Part shown: piece after piece, positions 7,807-15,342 of the stretch
Position numbering within the stretch: position 1 is the stretch's first letter
Layout: each line of letters begins with the position of its first letter
Assembly (NCBI GenBank): GCA_016927755.1
Contig: JAFGLZ010000120.1
Location: 1 to 37,892, forward strand
DNA length: 37,892 bases
Reading direction: 5' to 3'
DNA from: Phycisphaerae bacterium
GTDB lineage: Bacteria; Planctomycetota; Phycisphaerae; UBA1845; JAFGLZ01
Notes under the pieces: generated by a model
What the model was told of the DNA's origin: nothing
Seen by the model: only the letters and a program-made list of their open reading frames with translations
The model's database searches: none
Made by a program: the position numbers and the translations under genes

Positions 7807-8820
7807 CTAGTACGGAGGCGTGTAGGCCGATCGCGGGACCGGCCGATCCCAGATAATCTCGCGCGCGTCGAAGACCGGGCCGTCCGTGCAGCAGAGCTTG
7901 TAGCGGAAGCCTGTCCGAGACGTCTCGTCGTGGACCGCCACGACGCACGATTGGCAAGTGCCGATCCCGCAGGCCATCATGCGCTCCATGCACACTTGGC
8001 AGCGGATCTCTCGATCAAAGCACCAGCGAGCCACCGCGGCCATCATCGGCTCGGGCCCGCACGTGTAGACGACGACCTGATCGCTCGGGCAAGGATGCGC
8101 GGCGTGATATGCGTCCATCGCGGCTCCGACCAGCCCCCGGACGCCCAAGCTCCCGTCGTCCGTCGTCAGCACCACGGGGACGTCGCTACGCGAGAACTCC
8201 TCAGCGACACGAGACGGCGCCGTCGGATCCGTCGAGACAGCGCCGCTCAACGCGAGCGCCATCAGCCGAGCCGTCTTCGCGCCGCAGAATGCAGTCGTCT
8301 GATGCCCCGCCACGCGAAGATGCTCAGCCAACCAGATCATCGGAGGCAGCCCGACGCCGCCGACGACGACGTATGCCCTGAGCGGACGATCGGGAATGTC
8401 GAACCGATTCCCCAGCGGTCCGAGCGCCTGCACCGTATCGCCGGAGACAAGCCCCGCCATCCAGGCCGTTCCAGGTCCCACCGTTCGATAGATGATGTCA
8501 AACTCGCTCCGATCGTCCTGCGAGCGCAAGCCCGCCAAGCTGAAGGGCCTGGGGAGCAACACCGGTCCCTCGGCCCATTCCTGACGTTTGGCTTGGCTGT
8601 CCGCGATCGCGCGCGCCGTCGTCTCCGAGTCATCGAGCTCGCGCGGCGCCAAACGCTTACAGCGAAGCTGCAAAAACTGTCCCGGATGCGCAACCACGCT
8701 CTCTAGTGTTCGGAGCGTCAACCGATGGTGTTCGTCACACACGGCCGCGTTGCCCACAACGGTTGCCGCAAGCAAGCGACGCGAGTCTTCCGGTTTCGTG
8801 TTGCAGGAGCAAGAGTTCAT
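7807..8820 (-). CDS. pyrK: Dihydroorotate dehydrogenase electron transfer subunit-like flavoprotein
   Basis: Predicted PyrK: carries electrons from dihydroorotate dehydrogenase (PyrD) through FAD and a [2Fe-2S] cluster to NAD+ in pyrimidine synthesis. Visible: the FAD motif RPFSLAG at residues 91-97, the NAD-binding motif GGVGLPP at 154-160, TCGPEPMM at 253-260, and cluster ligands in ACGIGTCQSC (Cys284, 289, 292) plus Cys311 before TDGPVF, the PyrK pattern. At 337 residues it is longer than typical PyrK (about 260). Part of the excess is a charged insertion at about 57-85 between the first beta strands and RPFS. No Shine-Dalgarno precedes the ATG; the upstream bases instead belong to a long-range pairing in the leader at 8827-9025. 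pyrD is not in the window, so another ferredoxin-reductase-like role is possible. Confidence 0.8.
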   Translation of the reverse strand: MNSCSCNTKPEDSRRLLAATVVGNAAVCDEHHRLTLRTLESVVAHPGQFLQLRCKRLAPRELDDSETTARAIADSQAKRQEWAEGPVLLPRPFSLAGLRSQDDRSEFDIIYRTVGPGTAWMAGLVSGDTVQALGPLGNRFDIPDRPLRAYVVVGGVGLPPMIWLAEHLRVAGHQTTAFCGAKTARLMALALSGAVSTDPTAPSRVAEEFSRSDVPVVLTTDDGSLGVRGLVGAAMDAYHAAHPCPSDQVVVYTCGPEPMMAAVARWCFDREIRCQVCMERMMACGIGTCQSCVVAVHDETSRTGFRYKLCCTDGPVFDAREIIWDRPVPRSAYTPPY

Positions 8821-8826
8821 GATTGG

Positions 8827-8973
8827 TCACTAATGATAACACGCGGCGCCGACGGCATCAGCGGCGCAAAAAAACTTCCGGATCGACGAAACGTCAACCC
8901 GGAAGTGCGCCACGGCTAAAACAGCCGAATATTAGTGATGAGCTTTGTCGCTCGAGATCGTCGGGCTATCACC
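8827..8973 (-). promoter_or_regulatory. Candidate RNA switch: mutually exclusive pairings upstream of pyrK
   Basis: In the minus-strand RNA the segment ATCACTAAT (8939-8931) can pair in two ways. Its first six bases pair with GGTGAT (8973-8968), with one G-U pair, closing a 5' domain that contains a GAGC/GCTC hairpin. Alternatively TCACTAAT (8938-8931) pairs perfectly with ATTAGTGA (8834-8827), only 6 bases before the pyrK ATG. Between the two partners lie a CGGCT/AGCCG hairpin (8913-8927), the terminator, and a GCGCCG/CGGCGC hairpin (8846-8867). No known riboswitch consensus was recognised. Confidence 0.4.
8868..8906 (-). terminator. Very strong intrinsic terminator ahead of pyrK
   Basis: The minus-strand RNA folds into a 15-base-pair stem with a 3-base loop over 8874-8906. 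The outer arms are ACTTCCGG and CCGGAAGT and the inner stem is GACG/CGTC; the three bases between form G-U and U-A pairs. A run of T (8874-8868) follows. It lies 48 bases upstream of the pyrK start, so it is an attenuator for pyrK or the end of a separate small RNA. Confidence 0.85.
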
Positions 8974-8990
8974 TCCACCTTCCCTGAACG
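8868..8990 (-). ncRNA. Candidate small RNA or attenuated leader of pyrK
   Basis: The stretch between a near-consensus promoter (8997-9025) and the terminator at 8868 would give an RNA of roughly 120 bases. It holds no plausible ORF but several hairpins, including GAGC/GCTC and CGGCT/AGCCG. Either it is a stand-alone small RNA or the terminated form of the pyrK 5' leader. It was not recognised as a known class (SRP RNA, 6S RNA and common riboswitches were considered). Confidence 0.5.
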
Positions 8991-8996
8991 TGCTGG

Positions 8997-9025
8997 ACTA
9001 TATCAGATGATTCGGCGAGTGTCAA
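8997..9025 (-). promoter_or_regulatory. Near-consensus sigma70 promoter for the pyrK leader RNA
   Basis: On the minus strand a perfect TTGACA (9025-9020), a 17-base spacer and TATAGT (9002-8997), one mismatch from TATAAT. Transcription should begin near 8990, about 170 bases before the pyrK ATG. Confidence 0.75.
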
Positions 9026-9350
9026 CGAACGCCTTAGCAATTCGACGGGCTTTTTCTATGTAATACAAGTTCTTTGAATAAAGTAATTTACGATTCAGCA
9101 CCCGCCCGCCTAAACCCCCAAGTCACAACCCTCGATTGGGGCACGATTTGGACGTGACTGCCAAAATGACAGTGCCCTCATGCCCCTGTAATACACCCCC
9201 GTCCCAGACCGGTCAGGTCCCGACTGCACGGTCGAGAAGGCCTGACACGAACAGACCGAGTTTGGTAGCTCGTTTTCCGAAAGCCGTTTAGAAACCTCTT
9301 GGCGAGACAACCCGCCACCTGCCACAGCCACGACTTCGCCCATCAAGGAC
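9026..9350. other. Intergenic region, no gene seen
   Basis: About 325 bases, with an AT-rich patch at 9045-9090 unlike the flanking GC-rich DNA. A small imperfect inverted repeat, ACTGCC/GACAGT, lies near 9157-9173. No ORF with a credible ribosome site and no clear terminator for the 9351-10388 gene were found. Confidence 0.45.
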
Positions 9351-10388
9351 CTAATCGCCCACCTTTAGCGCAATTTTTCCGAACTGCCGGCCCTCCTCCA
9401 TGCGCTGGGTGGCCTGGCGAGCGTGGTCCAACAGGTGAACCGAATCCACGACAGGCCTGAGCCCAGTGGCCTGGACGACGGTAAGGAGTTGGCGCAAATC
9501 CTCGTGCGAGCCCATCGTCGAACCCAACACGGTCAACTGCTTCCAATACAGGGCCTGAAGGTTCGTCGGCGCCGACGCCCCCGTCGTCACACCGCACACC
9601 ACGATCCGCCCCCCGCGTCGAAGGGCGTGGAAATCGATGGTCCACCCCGCGGCCCCCACGCTGTTCACCGAAATGTCGGCGCCTCGCCCCCCCGTGATCT
9701 CCTTGACGGCCTGGGCCACGTCTTTCGTTGCCTGGTAGTTGATCGTATGGTCCGCGCCAAGCTCGGACGCACGCGCGAGCTTCTCGTCCGACGAGCTCGT
9801 CACGATGACGACCGCGCCGACGATCTTGCATAGTTGAAGCGCCGCCAGCGCGACACCCCCTCCAATACCATGAATGAGGACCGTTTCTCCCGGCGCCAGC
9901 TTCGCGCGCGTCTGGAGCATCCGCCAAGCCGTCATGTACGCTAGGGGCAGCGAGGCCGCCTCGTCCCACGTCAGATGCGTTGGTTTGGCGTGCAGGCACC
10001 GGGCAGGCACGCAAACCCGCTCGGCGAACGTCCCGGAACGACTCATGCCCAGAATCCCGTACGAGACGCACTCGCTCTGCTGGCCGCGGAGACAGAACTC
10101 GCAATGCCCGCAAGACAGCCCAGGATCGATGATCACCTCGCTGTCGATGTCAAGGCCGACGGCCTCCGAACCGAGCTCGACGACAACGCCGGCCGCATCA
10201 GAGCCCAGTACGTGAGGCATGGCCAGAGCCATGCCGGGACGCCCCTTACGTACCCAGATGTCCAGGTGGTTCAACCCCGCCGATCGGACCTCAACGACGA
10301 CCTCCCCCGGACCGGGACGAGGCGGGGCAATGTCCTCCACGCCGATGCGATCGAGATCTCCGTGCTCGTGAATGACAGCAGCCTTCAT
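9351..10388 (-). CDS. Zinc-binding medium-chain dehydrogenase/reductase (MDR family)
   Basis: A 345-residue NAD(P)H-dependent oxidoreductase of the alcohol dehydrogenase/quinone oxidoreductase superfamily, cytoplasmic. The GroES-like domain holds a canonical structural zinc lobe, CGHCEFC with LRGQQSEC after it (CX2CX2CX7C, about residues 94-108). The Rossmann part has HGIGGGVALAALQL near residue 174. The catalytic-zinc Cys of classical alcohol dehydrogenases is replaced by Asn in GLNHLDIW, so it keeps structural zinc but probably lacks catalytic zinc; this is usual in one MDR subgroup. Start supported by GGGAGA 6 bases upstream. The substrate cannot be inferred. Confidence 0.85.
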   Translation of the reverse strand: MKAAVIHEHGDLDRIGVEDIAPPRPGPGEVVVEVRSAGLNHLDIWVRKGRPGMALAMPHVLGSDAAGVVVELGSEAVGLDIDSEVIIDPGLSCGHCEFCLRGQQSECVSYGILGMSRSGTFAERVCVPARCLHAKPTHLTWDEAASLPLAYMTAWRMLQTRAKLAPGETVLIHGIGGGVALAALQLCKIVGAVVIVTSSSDEKLARASELGADHTINYQATKDVAQAVKEITGGRGADISVNSVGAAGWTIDFHALRRGGRIVVCGVTTGASAPTNLQALYWKQLTVLGSTMGSHEDLRQLLTVVQATGLRPVVDSVHLLDHARQATQRMEEGRQFGKIALKVGD

Positions 10389-10416
10389 ACAAGGTCTCCC
10401 CGGAGCATCAGGACGG

Positions 10417-10444
10417 ACAATAGCTAGCGATCTCTACCGGACAA
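10417..10444 (-). promoter_or_regulatory. Sigma70-type promoter for the MDR dehydrogenase gene
   Basis: On the minus strand TTGTCC (10444-10439), a 16-base spacer and TATTGT (10422-10417), about 30 bases ahead of the ATG. It lies in the short gap after the upstream membrane-protein gene. Confidence 0.45.
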
Positions 10445-10462
10445 GGTCAAGACTCAAAGGAC

Positions 10463-11452
10463 TTAGACGCCTGTGGCCTCTGGTAACTTGTCTCGAGGAG
10501 ACAACGAGCAGGCCGCGAACACCCCGAGTGATAGCAGGAGCGTGGCGGAGACTTGAAGAGCCGTCCAACGCAGGAACAGCGCAACCTGCGACAGCGACGT
10601 CAGGCGATCCGGACCGAGGAGAAACCGAACGGCCGGGAAGGTCCGCCCGGCCTGGGTGACCTCAGGCTCTAGCCCCAGGCGAAGCAATCCCCAACCTGCC
10701 GCAACGGCCACAAGCGCGATCGATAAACCCACGACGATGCCGATCGCGGACGGACGTGTCCAGATACGCCCCAAGAGGGCCGCATTCGCGCCAATCAGCA
10801 GCATGAGGATGGCCAGGAAGGGCTCTCCCGGCACCGGCCCGGTTCGAACAAGCTCCGTCAAGTTGTCGGTCGCGGCCCAGTCGATCACGACCAGCCGAGC
10901 GAGGATCAGCCCGGGCATCGTGAACAATACGAGCCTGAGGGAGAAGAGGAGACCCCATCGCACCTCCCGGCGATCAACGGCGAGCACGGTGCCCTCCCCG
11001 AGAATCAACACCAGCATGGCGCCGCCATGCAAGGCCAGGAAGCGAAAGATGAGCTCCGCCTCTTGCGTCCAACCCAGCACGGGCGTCCCGAGGACGTCGT
11101 GCCAACTCTCCGGCGTCACGCACTCTCGGAGAAGACCCCAACTGGCCAGAGAGATGCCCACCGCCCACAGGGGCAGACCAACGAGCAAGATGGGCCGGCG
11201 AAGAACCTGAATCGCAACCCATGCCGGCGCGAACGCCCCCCATGTTAGCGCAAGCCCGAACAGCGCAGCGGCCGGCGCCGGCGATCTCCGCGCCAGAAGC
11301 TCTCGAACGTTGTACGGGGCCCCCGGCCACATCGGTACGACGTGCAACAGAACGACGACAACGGCCCAGCCCAGCGTCAGAGCGGCCAGCGATCGCCCGA
11401 TCCGTCGGGACGGCTGCCCCCCTTGGCCTTGGCTGGGCTTGGTCTCGACCAA
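10463..11452 (-). CDS. Polytopic membrane protein of unknown function
   Basis: A 329-residue integral membrane protein with about eight hydrophobic helices, e.g. LAALTLGWAVVVVLLHVVP near the start and AIGIVVGLSIALVAVAAGW late in the chain. The loop RECVTPESWHDVLGTPVLGW and the segment FRFLALHGGAMLVLILGEG are distinctive, but I do not recognise the family. The start is chosen as TTG at 11452: AAGGAG lies 5 bases upstream and a short basic N-terminus (SRRIGRS) precedes the first helix. Starting further upstream would add a long low-complexity Arg/Gly-rich extension. Confidence is high for a real membrane protein and low for any role. Confidence 0.65.
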   Translation of the reverse strand: MVETKPSQGQGGQPSRRIGRSLAALTLGWAVVVVLLHVVPMWPGAPYNVRELLARRSPAPAAALFGLALTWGAFAPAWVAIQVLRRPILLVGLPLWAVGISLASWGLLRECVTPESWHDVLGTPVLGWTQEAELIFRFLALHGGAMLVLILGEGTVLAVDRREVRWGLLFSLRLVLFTMPGLILARLVVIDWAATDNLTELVRTGPVPGEPFLAILMLLIGANAALLGRIWTRPSAIGIVVGLSIALVAVAAGWGLLRLGLEPEVTQAGRTFPAVRFLLGPDRLTSLSQVALFLRWTALQVSATLLLSLGVFAACSLSPRDKLPEATGV

Positions 11453-11715
11453 GAACGCTCCTTGGACCGCTTGCCGGCATGCCACGAAGCCATCAGAATT
11501 CGACTTCGACGCATGAGAAGCTTCCCAGCAAGGGTATCGGTCGGCTGAAGGAAATCCGTGCAGTGCGGCCGACCGACGACGGCATGGTCGTTGCCCCCGT
11601 CGACTCATTGGCCCTCCGACCTCTGGGAGAGCCAGCCCGGCCCCGCGGGCGATGCAGGACCCGAGCGTCCGAATGGGCAAAGCGTATCCCCTCCCTCCGG
11701 CCTCGCCGGGCGTCC

Positions 11716-11744
11716 TTGTCACCCCGCGCCGAGACATTTACAAT
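11716..11744 (+). promoter_or_regulatory. Sigma70-type promoter of the heptose operon, adjacent to the start codon
   Basis: TTGTCA (11716-11721), a 17-base spacer and TACAAT (11739-11744). The expected transcript start (about 11751) is only a few bases before the ATG at 11754, and no Shine-Dalgarno is present, so the mRNA should be leaderless or nearly so. Confidence 0.65.
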
Positions 11745-11753
11745 GGTCCGATC

Positions 11754-12851
11754 ATGAAAGGTGAACCGGAACGTTCTACGACGCCGCCCAAGAGCATCCT
11801 CGTTATTCTGCCGAACTGGGTAGGAGATGTTGTCTTGGCGACCCCCGCCCTGCGGGCACTCAGAAGGACCTTCGCGGACGCGCGCATCTCCCTCATGATG
11901 AAGCCCTACGTCCGCGACATCGTCGCCGGAGGTAATTGGGCCGACGAGATCGTGTTCTGGCGCGGGGGCAAGAGCAGGCGGGATCGCCAGCGGAGCTTCC
12001 TGGGCCAGGTCGGTGAGCTTCGCCGCCGCAAGTTCGATCTGGCGGTCTTGCTGACCAACTCGTTCCGGTCGGCCCTGCTCGCCACGCTAATCAAGGCCGA
12101 GCGTCGGGTCGGTTACGATCGCGACGGAAGAGGCATGCTGCTGACCGATCGGCTCGTGGCGCATCGCGTCAACGGAAAATTCGTCCCCGTCAGCATGCTC
12201 CGCTACTACGGCGCGCTCGTGGACTACCTCGGCTGCCGGCCCGATTGCGCCAAAATCGAGCTCTTCACCGAACCCGCCGATGAGGAAGCCGTCGATCGGC
12301 TATACGCTCAGCACCGGATCAACCCGGACCGACCCGTGATCGTGGTGAACTCCGGCGCGGCGTTCGGCTCCGCCAAGTGCTGGCCGCCCGAGCGATTCGC
12401 GGCGGTGGCCGACCGTCTGGTCGAGGAATTCGACGCCCAGATCGTCGTCCCGTGCGGCCCGAAGGAGTTGGAGATCATTCAGGCCATCCGGCACGAGATG
12501 CGTCATGCCGCGGTGTTCCTGGACGACCCGATCATCCCGCTACGGCACCTCAAGGCCCTGGTCCGCCGCGCGGATCTTCTGTTGACCAACGACACGGGAC
12601 CTCGGCATTTCGCTTGCGCGTTCGGCAAACCCCTCGTGACGGTCTTCGGCCCGACGGATCCCGCCTGGACCGAGACGGACTACGCACTCGAGAGAAAGCT
12701 GATCGCGCCGGTGGACTGCGGTCCGTGCATGAAGCGCCGATGCGCGACCGACCACCGCTGCATGACACGAGTTACGACCGACGCGGTCTTCGCCGCATGT
12801 GCCGAGCTGCTCCGTAGCGGGCGACAGGTCGAGGAGCCCATTGGTCGATGA
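11754..12851 (+). CDS. waaF: ADP-heptose:LPS heptosyltransferase (GT9)
   Basis: A 365-residue family 9 glycosyltransferase that transfers L-glycero-D-manno-heptose from ADP-heptose to the lipopolysaccharide core at the inner membrane. The N-terminus SILVILPNWVGDVVLATPAL is the classic GT9 start. The C-terminal domain has VNSGAAFGSAKCWPPERFA and NDTGPRHFACAFGKPLVTV followed by FGPTDP, the nucleotide-sugar site. This layout resembles WaaF (heptosyltransferase II) more than WaaC, but the acceptor is uncertain. The ATG at 11754 is chosen because the promoter abuts it; an earlier frame opening lies inside the promoter. It is the first gene of the operon, and its stop overlaps the next start (ATGA). 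The heptose kinase and adenylyltransferase downstream support the assignment. Confidence 0.88.
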   Translation: MKGEPERSTTPPKSILVILPNWVGDVVLATPALRALRRTFADARISLMMKPYVRDIVAGGNWADEIVFWRGGKSRRDRQRSFLGQVGELRRRKFDLAVLLTNSFRSALLATLIKAERRVGYDRDGRGMLLTDRLVAHRVNGKFVPVSMLRYYGALVDYLGCRPDCAKIELFTEPADEEAVDRLYAQHRINPDRPVIVVNSGAAFGSAKCWPPERFAAVADRLVEEFDAQIVVPCGPKELEIIQAIRHEMRHAAVFLDDPIIPLRHLKALVRRADLLLTNDTGPRHFACAFGKPLVTVFGPTDPAWTETDYALERKLIAPVDCGPCMKRRCATDHRCMTRVTTDAVFAACAELLRSGRQVEEPIGR

Positions 12852-13852
12852 CGTCGCCGGGGTCAGATCAACTCGCCGCGCGAGTCGCCCAACTCGCCAA
12901 GGCCCGTGTGGGGGTGGTGGGCGACTTCGTCGCCGACGTCTATATCTCCGGACGGACCGAGAGGCTCTCTCGAGAAGCGCCCGTGCCGGTCGTCCGCTTC
13001 GAGGGCGAACGGCTCGTCCCCGGATGCGGAGCGAACGTCGCCGTGAATATCGCGTCGATCGGTGCCGCCGTCGGCGTGGTGGGGTTGGTCGGCGATGACA
13101 AGCCCGGCCGGGACCTCGCCGAGGCTCTCGGCGACCAGGGCGTTAACGTCGAAGGCTTGATCAAGGACTCGCAACGATCGACCACCACGAAAACGCGACT
13201 GCTGGCCGGGGCTCGGCACACGATTCGCCAGCAACTCGTCCGGCTCGATCGGGAACCCACGACGCCGCCATCGCCCAGGATGCGACAGGCCTTGTTGGAC
13301 GGCGTCCGGCGCCTCGACGACGAGGTGGACGCGTGGATCATCAGCGACTACGGCTACCACGGATTCGATGATGCCCTCAAGGCGGCGATGAGGGAGATCG
13401 CCTCGCGAAAATGCGTCCTGGCCGACAGTCGCTTCGACACGTTGGGGTTCCGCGGCGTCACCGTCATCAAGCCGAACGAGGACGAGGCGATCGAGGCGAC
13501 GTCGATCAGGAACGGCAGCGTGGAGGAAATGAAGCTGGCCGCCGCCGAGCTTAGCGATCGGCTCGACGTCCCCGCCGTGCTCATCACGCTCGGCAACCAG
13601 GGGATGCTGCTCTACGAGCGAGGCCGCGGCACGAACCATATTCCCGCCGTCGGCACCGACGAGATCGTCGATCTCACGGGCGCGGGTGACACGGTCGCGG
13701 CGGTCTTCACGACGTCCATGGCGGCGGGAATGTCGCCGCTCGAAGCGGCGCGGCTGAGCAACTGCGCCGCGAGCGTCGTGGTCATGAAGGAAGGGGCGGC
13801 CACCGCCCGACCCGAGGAGTTGGTCGAGGCGGTTCTCTCGATCGAGGCGTGA
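12848..13852 (+). CDS. hldA: D-glycero-beta-D-manno-heptose-7-phosphate kinase
   Basis: A PfkB/ribokinase-fold kinase of 334 residues that phosphorylates heptose-7-phosphate at C1 to give the 1,7-bisphosphate in ADP-heptose synthesis. Visible: the N-terminal GDFVADVYISG block, the sugar-binding GCGANVAVNIASIGA (59-73), IKPNEDEA (208-215) and the catalytic GAGD at 278-281 in DLTGAGDTVAAV. It matches the N-terminal half of fused E. coli HldE; here kinase and adenylyltransferase are separate genes. It starts by a 4-base ATGA overlap with the heptosyltransferase gene, implying translational coupling. Confidence 0.88.
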   Translation: MTSPGSDQLAARVAQLAKARVGVVGDFVADVYISGRTERLSREAPVPVVRFEGERLVPGCGANVAVNIASIGAAVGVVGLVGDDKPGRDLAEALGDQGVNVEGLIKDSQRSTTTKTRLLAGARHTIRQQLVRLDREPTTPPSPRMRQALLDGVRRLDDEVDAWIISDYGYHGFDDALKAAMREIASRKCVLADSRFDTLGFRGVTVIKPNEDEAIEATSIRNGSVEEMKLAAAELSDRLDVPAVLITLGNQGMLLYERGRGTNHIPAVGTDEIVDLTGAGDTVAAVFTTSMAAGMSPLEAARLSNCAASVVVMKEGAATARPEELVEAVLSIEA

Positions 13853-13936
13853 CCTCTTCGACGCTCGAGGACGCATAACCCAAGGCGGAACCGGAAAACG
13901 TAACGTCCCGGACAAGGGGTATCAGGGCTGCGGCAG

Positions 13937-14428
13937 ATGCGAAGGAAACCGGCGCGGATTATTCAAGACCACGACGAGCTCCGTAAGGCGATCGATGCCG
14001 AGAAGGCGGCGGGCAAGACGGTCGTCCTCGCCAACGGCGGGTTCGACCTCTTTCACGTGGGACACGTTCGATATCTCCAGGCGGCCGCGGAGGAAGGGGA
14101 CGTCCTCCTGGTCCCGATCAACAGCGACGGATCCATCCGAGGAAACAAGGGGCAGGACCGGCCAAGAGTGCCCCTGGCCGAGCGAATGGAGATCGTCGCC
14201 GCCCTGGGATGCGTGGACTACGTGACCTCCTTTGACTCCCCGACCGTCGACGGGCTCATCGAGATGCTCCGCCCCGACGTCCACGCCAAGGGCACGGACT
14301 GGAACATGCGGAATCTGCCTGAGCGAGAGACGCTCAAGCGCCTCGGGATCCGCCTGGCCGTCGTCGGCGATCCCAAGAACCACTCCACGACCGAGATCCT
14401 GCGGCAACTGAAAACGAAGGAAACGTAA
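13937..14428 (+). CDS. hldC: D-glycero-beta-D-manno-heptose-1-phosphate adenylyltransferase
   Basis: A 163-residue nucleotidyltransferase that joins AMP from ATP to heptose-1-phosphate, giving ADP-D-glycero-D-manno-heptose. The signature NGGFDLFHVGHVRYL contains the HxGH motif (residues 40-43). GTDWNMRNLPE and the C-terminal NHSTTEIL loop are typical of the RfaE domain II/HldC branch. It corresponds to the C-terminal half of HldE. The gap of 84 bases from hldA contains nothing notable. The isomerase, phosphatase and epimerase needed to complete the pathway (gmhA, gmhB, hldD) are not in the window. Confidence 0.88.
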   Translation: MRRKPARIIQDHDELRKAIDAEKAAGKTVVLANGGFDLFHVGHVRYLQAAAEEGDVLLVPINSDGSIRGNKGQDRPRVPLAERMEIVAALGCVDYVTSFDSPTVDGLIEMLRPDVHAKGTDWNMRNLPERETLKRLGIRLAVVGDPKNHSTTEILRQLKTKET

Positions 14429-14431
14429 GGG

Positions 14432-15322
14432 GTGTCGAGAATCTACCGGGACTTCATGCACATTGACGAAGCATATGCCCAGGCCCTGTCCCGAGCCGGA
14501 CTGGACTCCGTCCAGCGCGTCCTGGACTGCGTCGGAGACCGCCTGGCCGCCTGGAGTCGAACCACCGACACGATCCAGGTCTTCCTCGAAGGCGACTCGA
14601 GCGTCTTCGTCAAGCGATACCACTATCCGCGCTGGAAGAACCGCCTCAAGAGCGCCTTCCGCGGAACCTTCTTCGGCTCGAGTCGCGTTCGAGCCGAGTA
14701 CAAGGCCCTCCAGACGATGCGGAAACTGGGCATTCAGGCCGTTCGCCCCGTCGCCTACGGCGAGCGGAGAAGTCTGCACTTCCTGCACGACTGCTTCCTC
14801 ATCACCGAGGCGGTTCCCGGCGCCGCGTCGCTGGCCTCATTCGCTCAACAGCACGCACACCAGAATCACACCCCGGAGGCCTTTCGCCGCCGATGCAAGG
14901 TGCTCAGCGTCCTGGCCAGGCAGATTCGACACATGCACCAGAACCGCTTCATCCACGGCGACCTGTTCTGGCGAAACGTCCTCATTCGAATGCTCGGCAA
15001 CGATCACTGCGAATTCTACTTCCTGGACGCCCCCCTGGGACACCGCGTCTGGCGAAAGGGCCGAGAAAGGAGCGAGATCATCGACGATCTGGCCGAACTG
15101 ATGGCCATCGCCCCCGTCTTCTGCTCCAAGACCGACATGGCCCGATTCGCCAAGATCTATCTGAATCAGCCGGGACTCGAACCGGAAGACGCGGCCTGGA
15201 TGGCCCGGATCGCCGACCGATCGATGGCCTTCCGAAAGCACGAGGCCTTCCGACTGAAACTGAACGCGGTCTTCAACCTTCACGTCCGCGACCTGGAACG
15301 TTTCGCGGGCACGGACAGCTAG
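14432..15322 (+). CDS. InaA/WaaP-like lipopolysaccharide kinase (first of three)
   Basis: A 296-residue protein-kinase-fold enzyme, likely phosphorylating a heptose or Kdo residue of the lipopolysaccharide core from ATP in the cytoplasm. Motifs: VFVKRYHYPRWKNRL with the ATP-binding Lys61; LITEAVPGA at the hinge; IHGDLFWRNVL with catalytic Asp177 and Asn182; and FLDAPLG, with Asp199 in place of the DFG metal-binding Asp. The start is GTG, three bases after the hldC stop; GAAGGA lies 10 bases upstream. An internal ATG eight codons later is an alternative. The acceptor is inferred from the operon. Confidence 0.75.
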   Translation: MSRIYRDFMHIDEAYAQALSRAGLDSVQRVLDCVGDRLAAWSRTTDTIQVFLEGDSSVFVKRYHYPRWKNRLKSAFRGTFFGSSRVRAEYKALQTMRKLGIQAVRPVAYGERRSLHFLHDCFLITEAVPGAASLASFAQQHAHQNHTPEAFRRRCKVLSVLARQIRHMHQNRFIHGDLFWRNVLIRMLGNDHCEFYFLDAPLGHRVWRKGRERSEIIDDLAELMAIAPVFCSKTDMARFAKIYLNQPGLEPEDAAWMARIADRSMAFRKHEAFRLKLNAVFNLHVRDLERFAGTDS

Positions 15323-15342
15323 CCGAGCCAGGGGCAAGCCCG

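Noticed and set aside
9195..9260. GGTCAGGTCC-like sequence considered as an SRP (4.5S) RNA core
   Set aside because: The conserved GGAAG...AGCAG loop of SRP RNA is absent and the arms do not pair as required.
9110..9346. Minus-strand ORF of 78 codons in the gap after the MDR dehydrogenase gene
   Set aside because: No family resemblance and no ribosome site; composition looks like random intergenic sequence.
13853..13936. Possible separate promoter for hldC in the 84-base gap
   Set aside because: No recognisable -35/-10 pair; hldC is more simply read as part of the operon.
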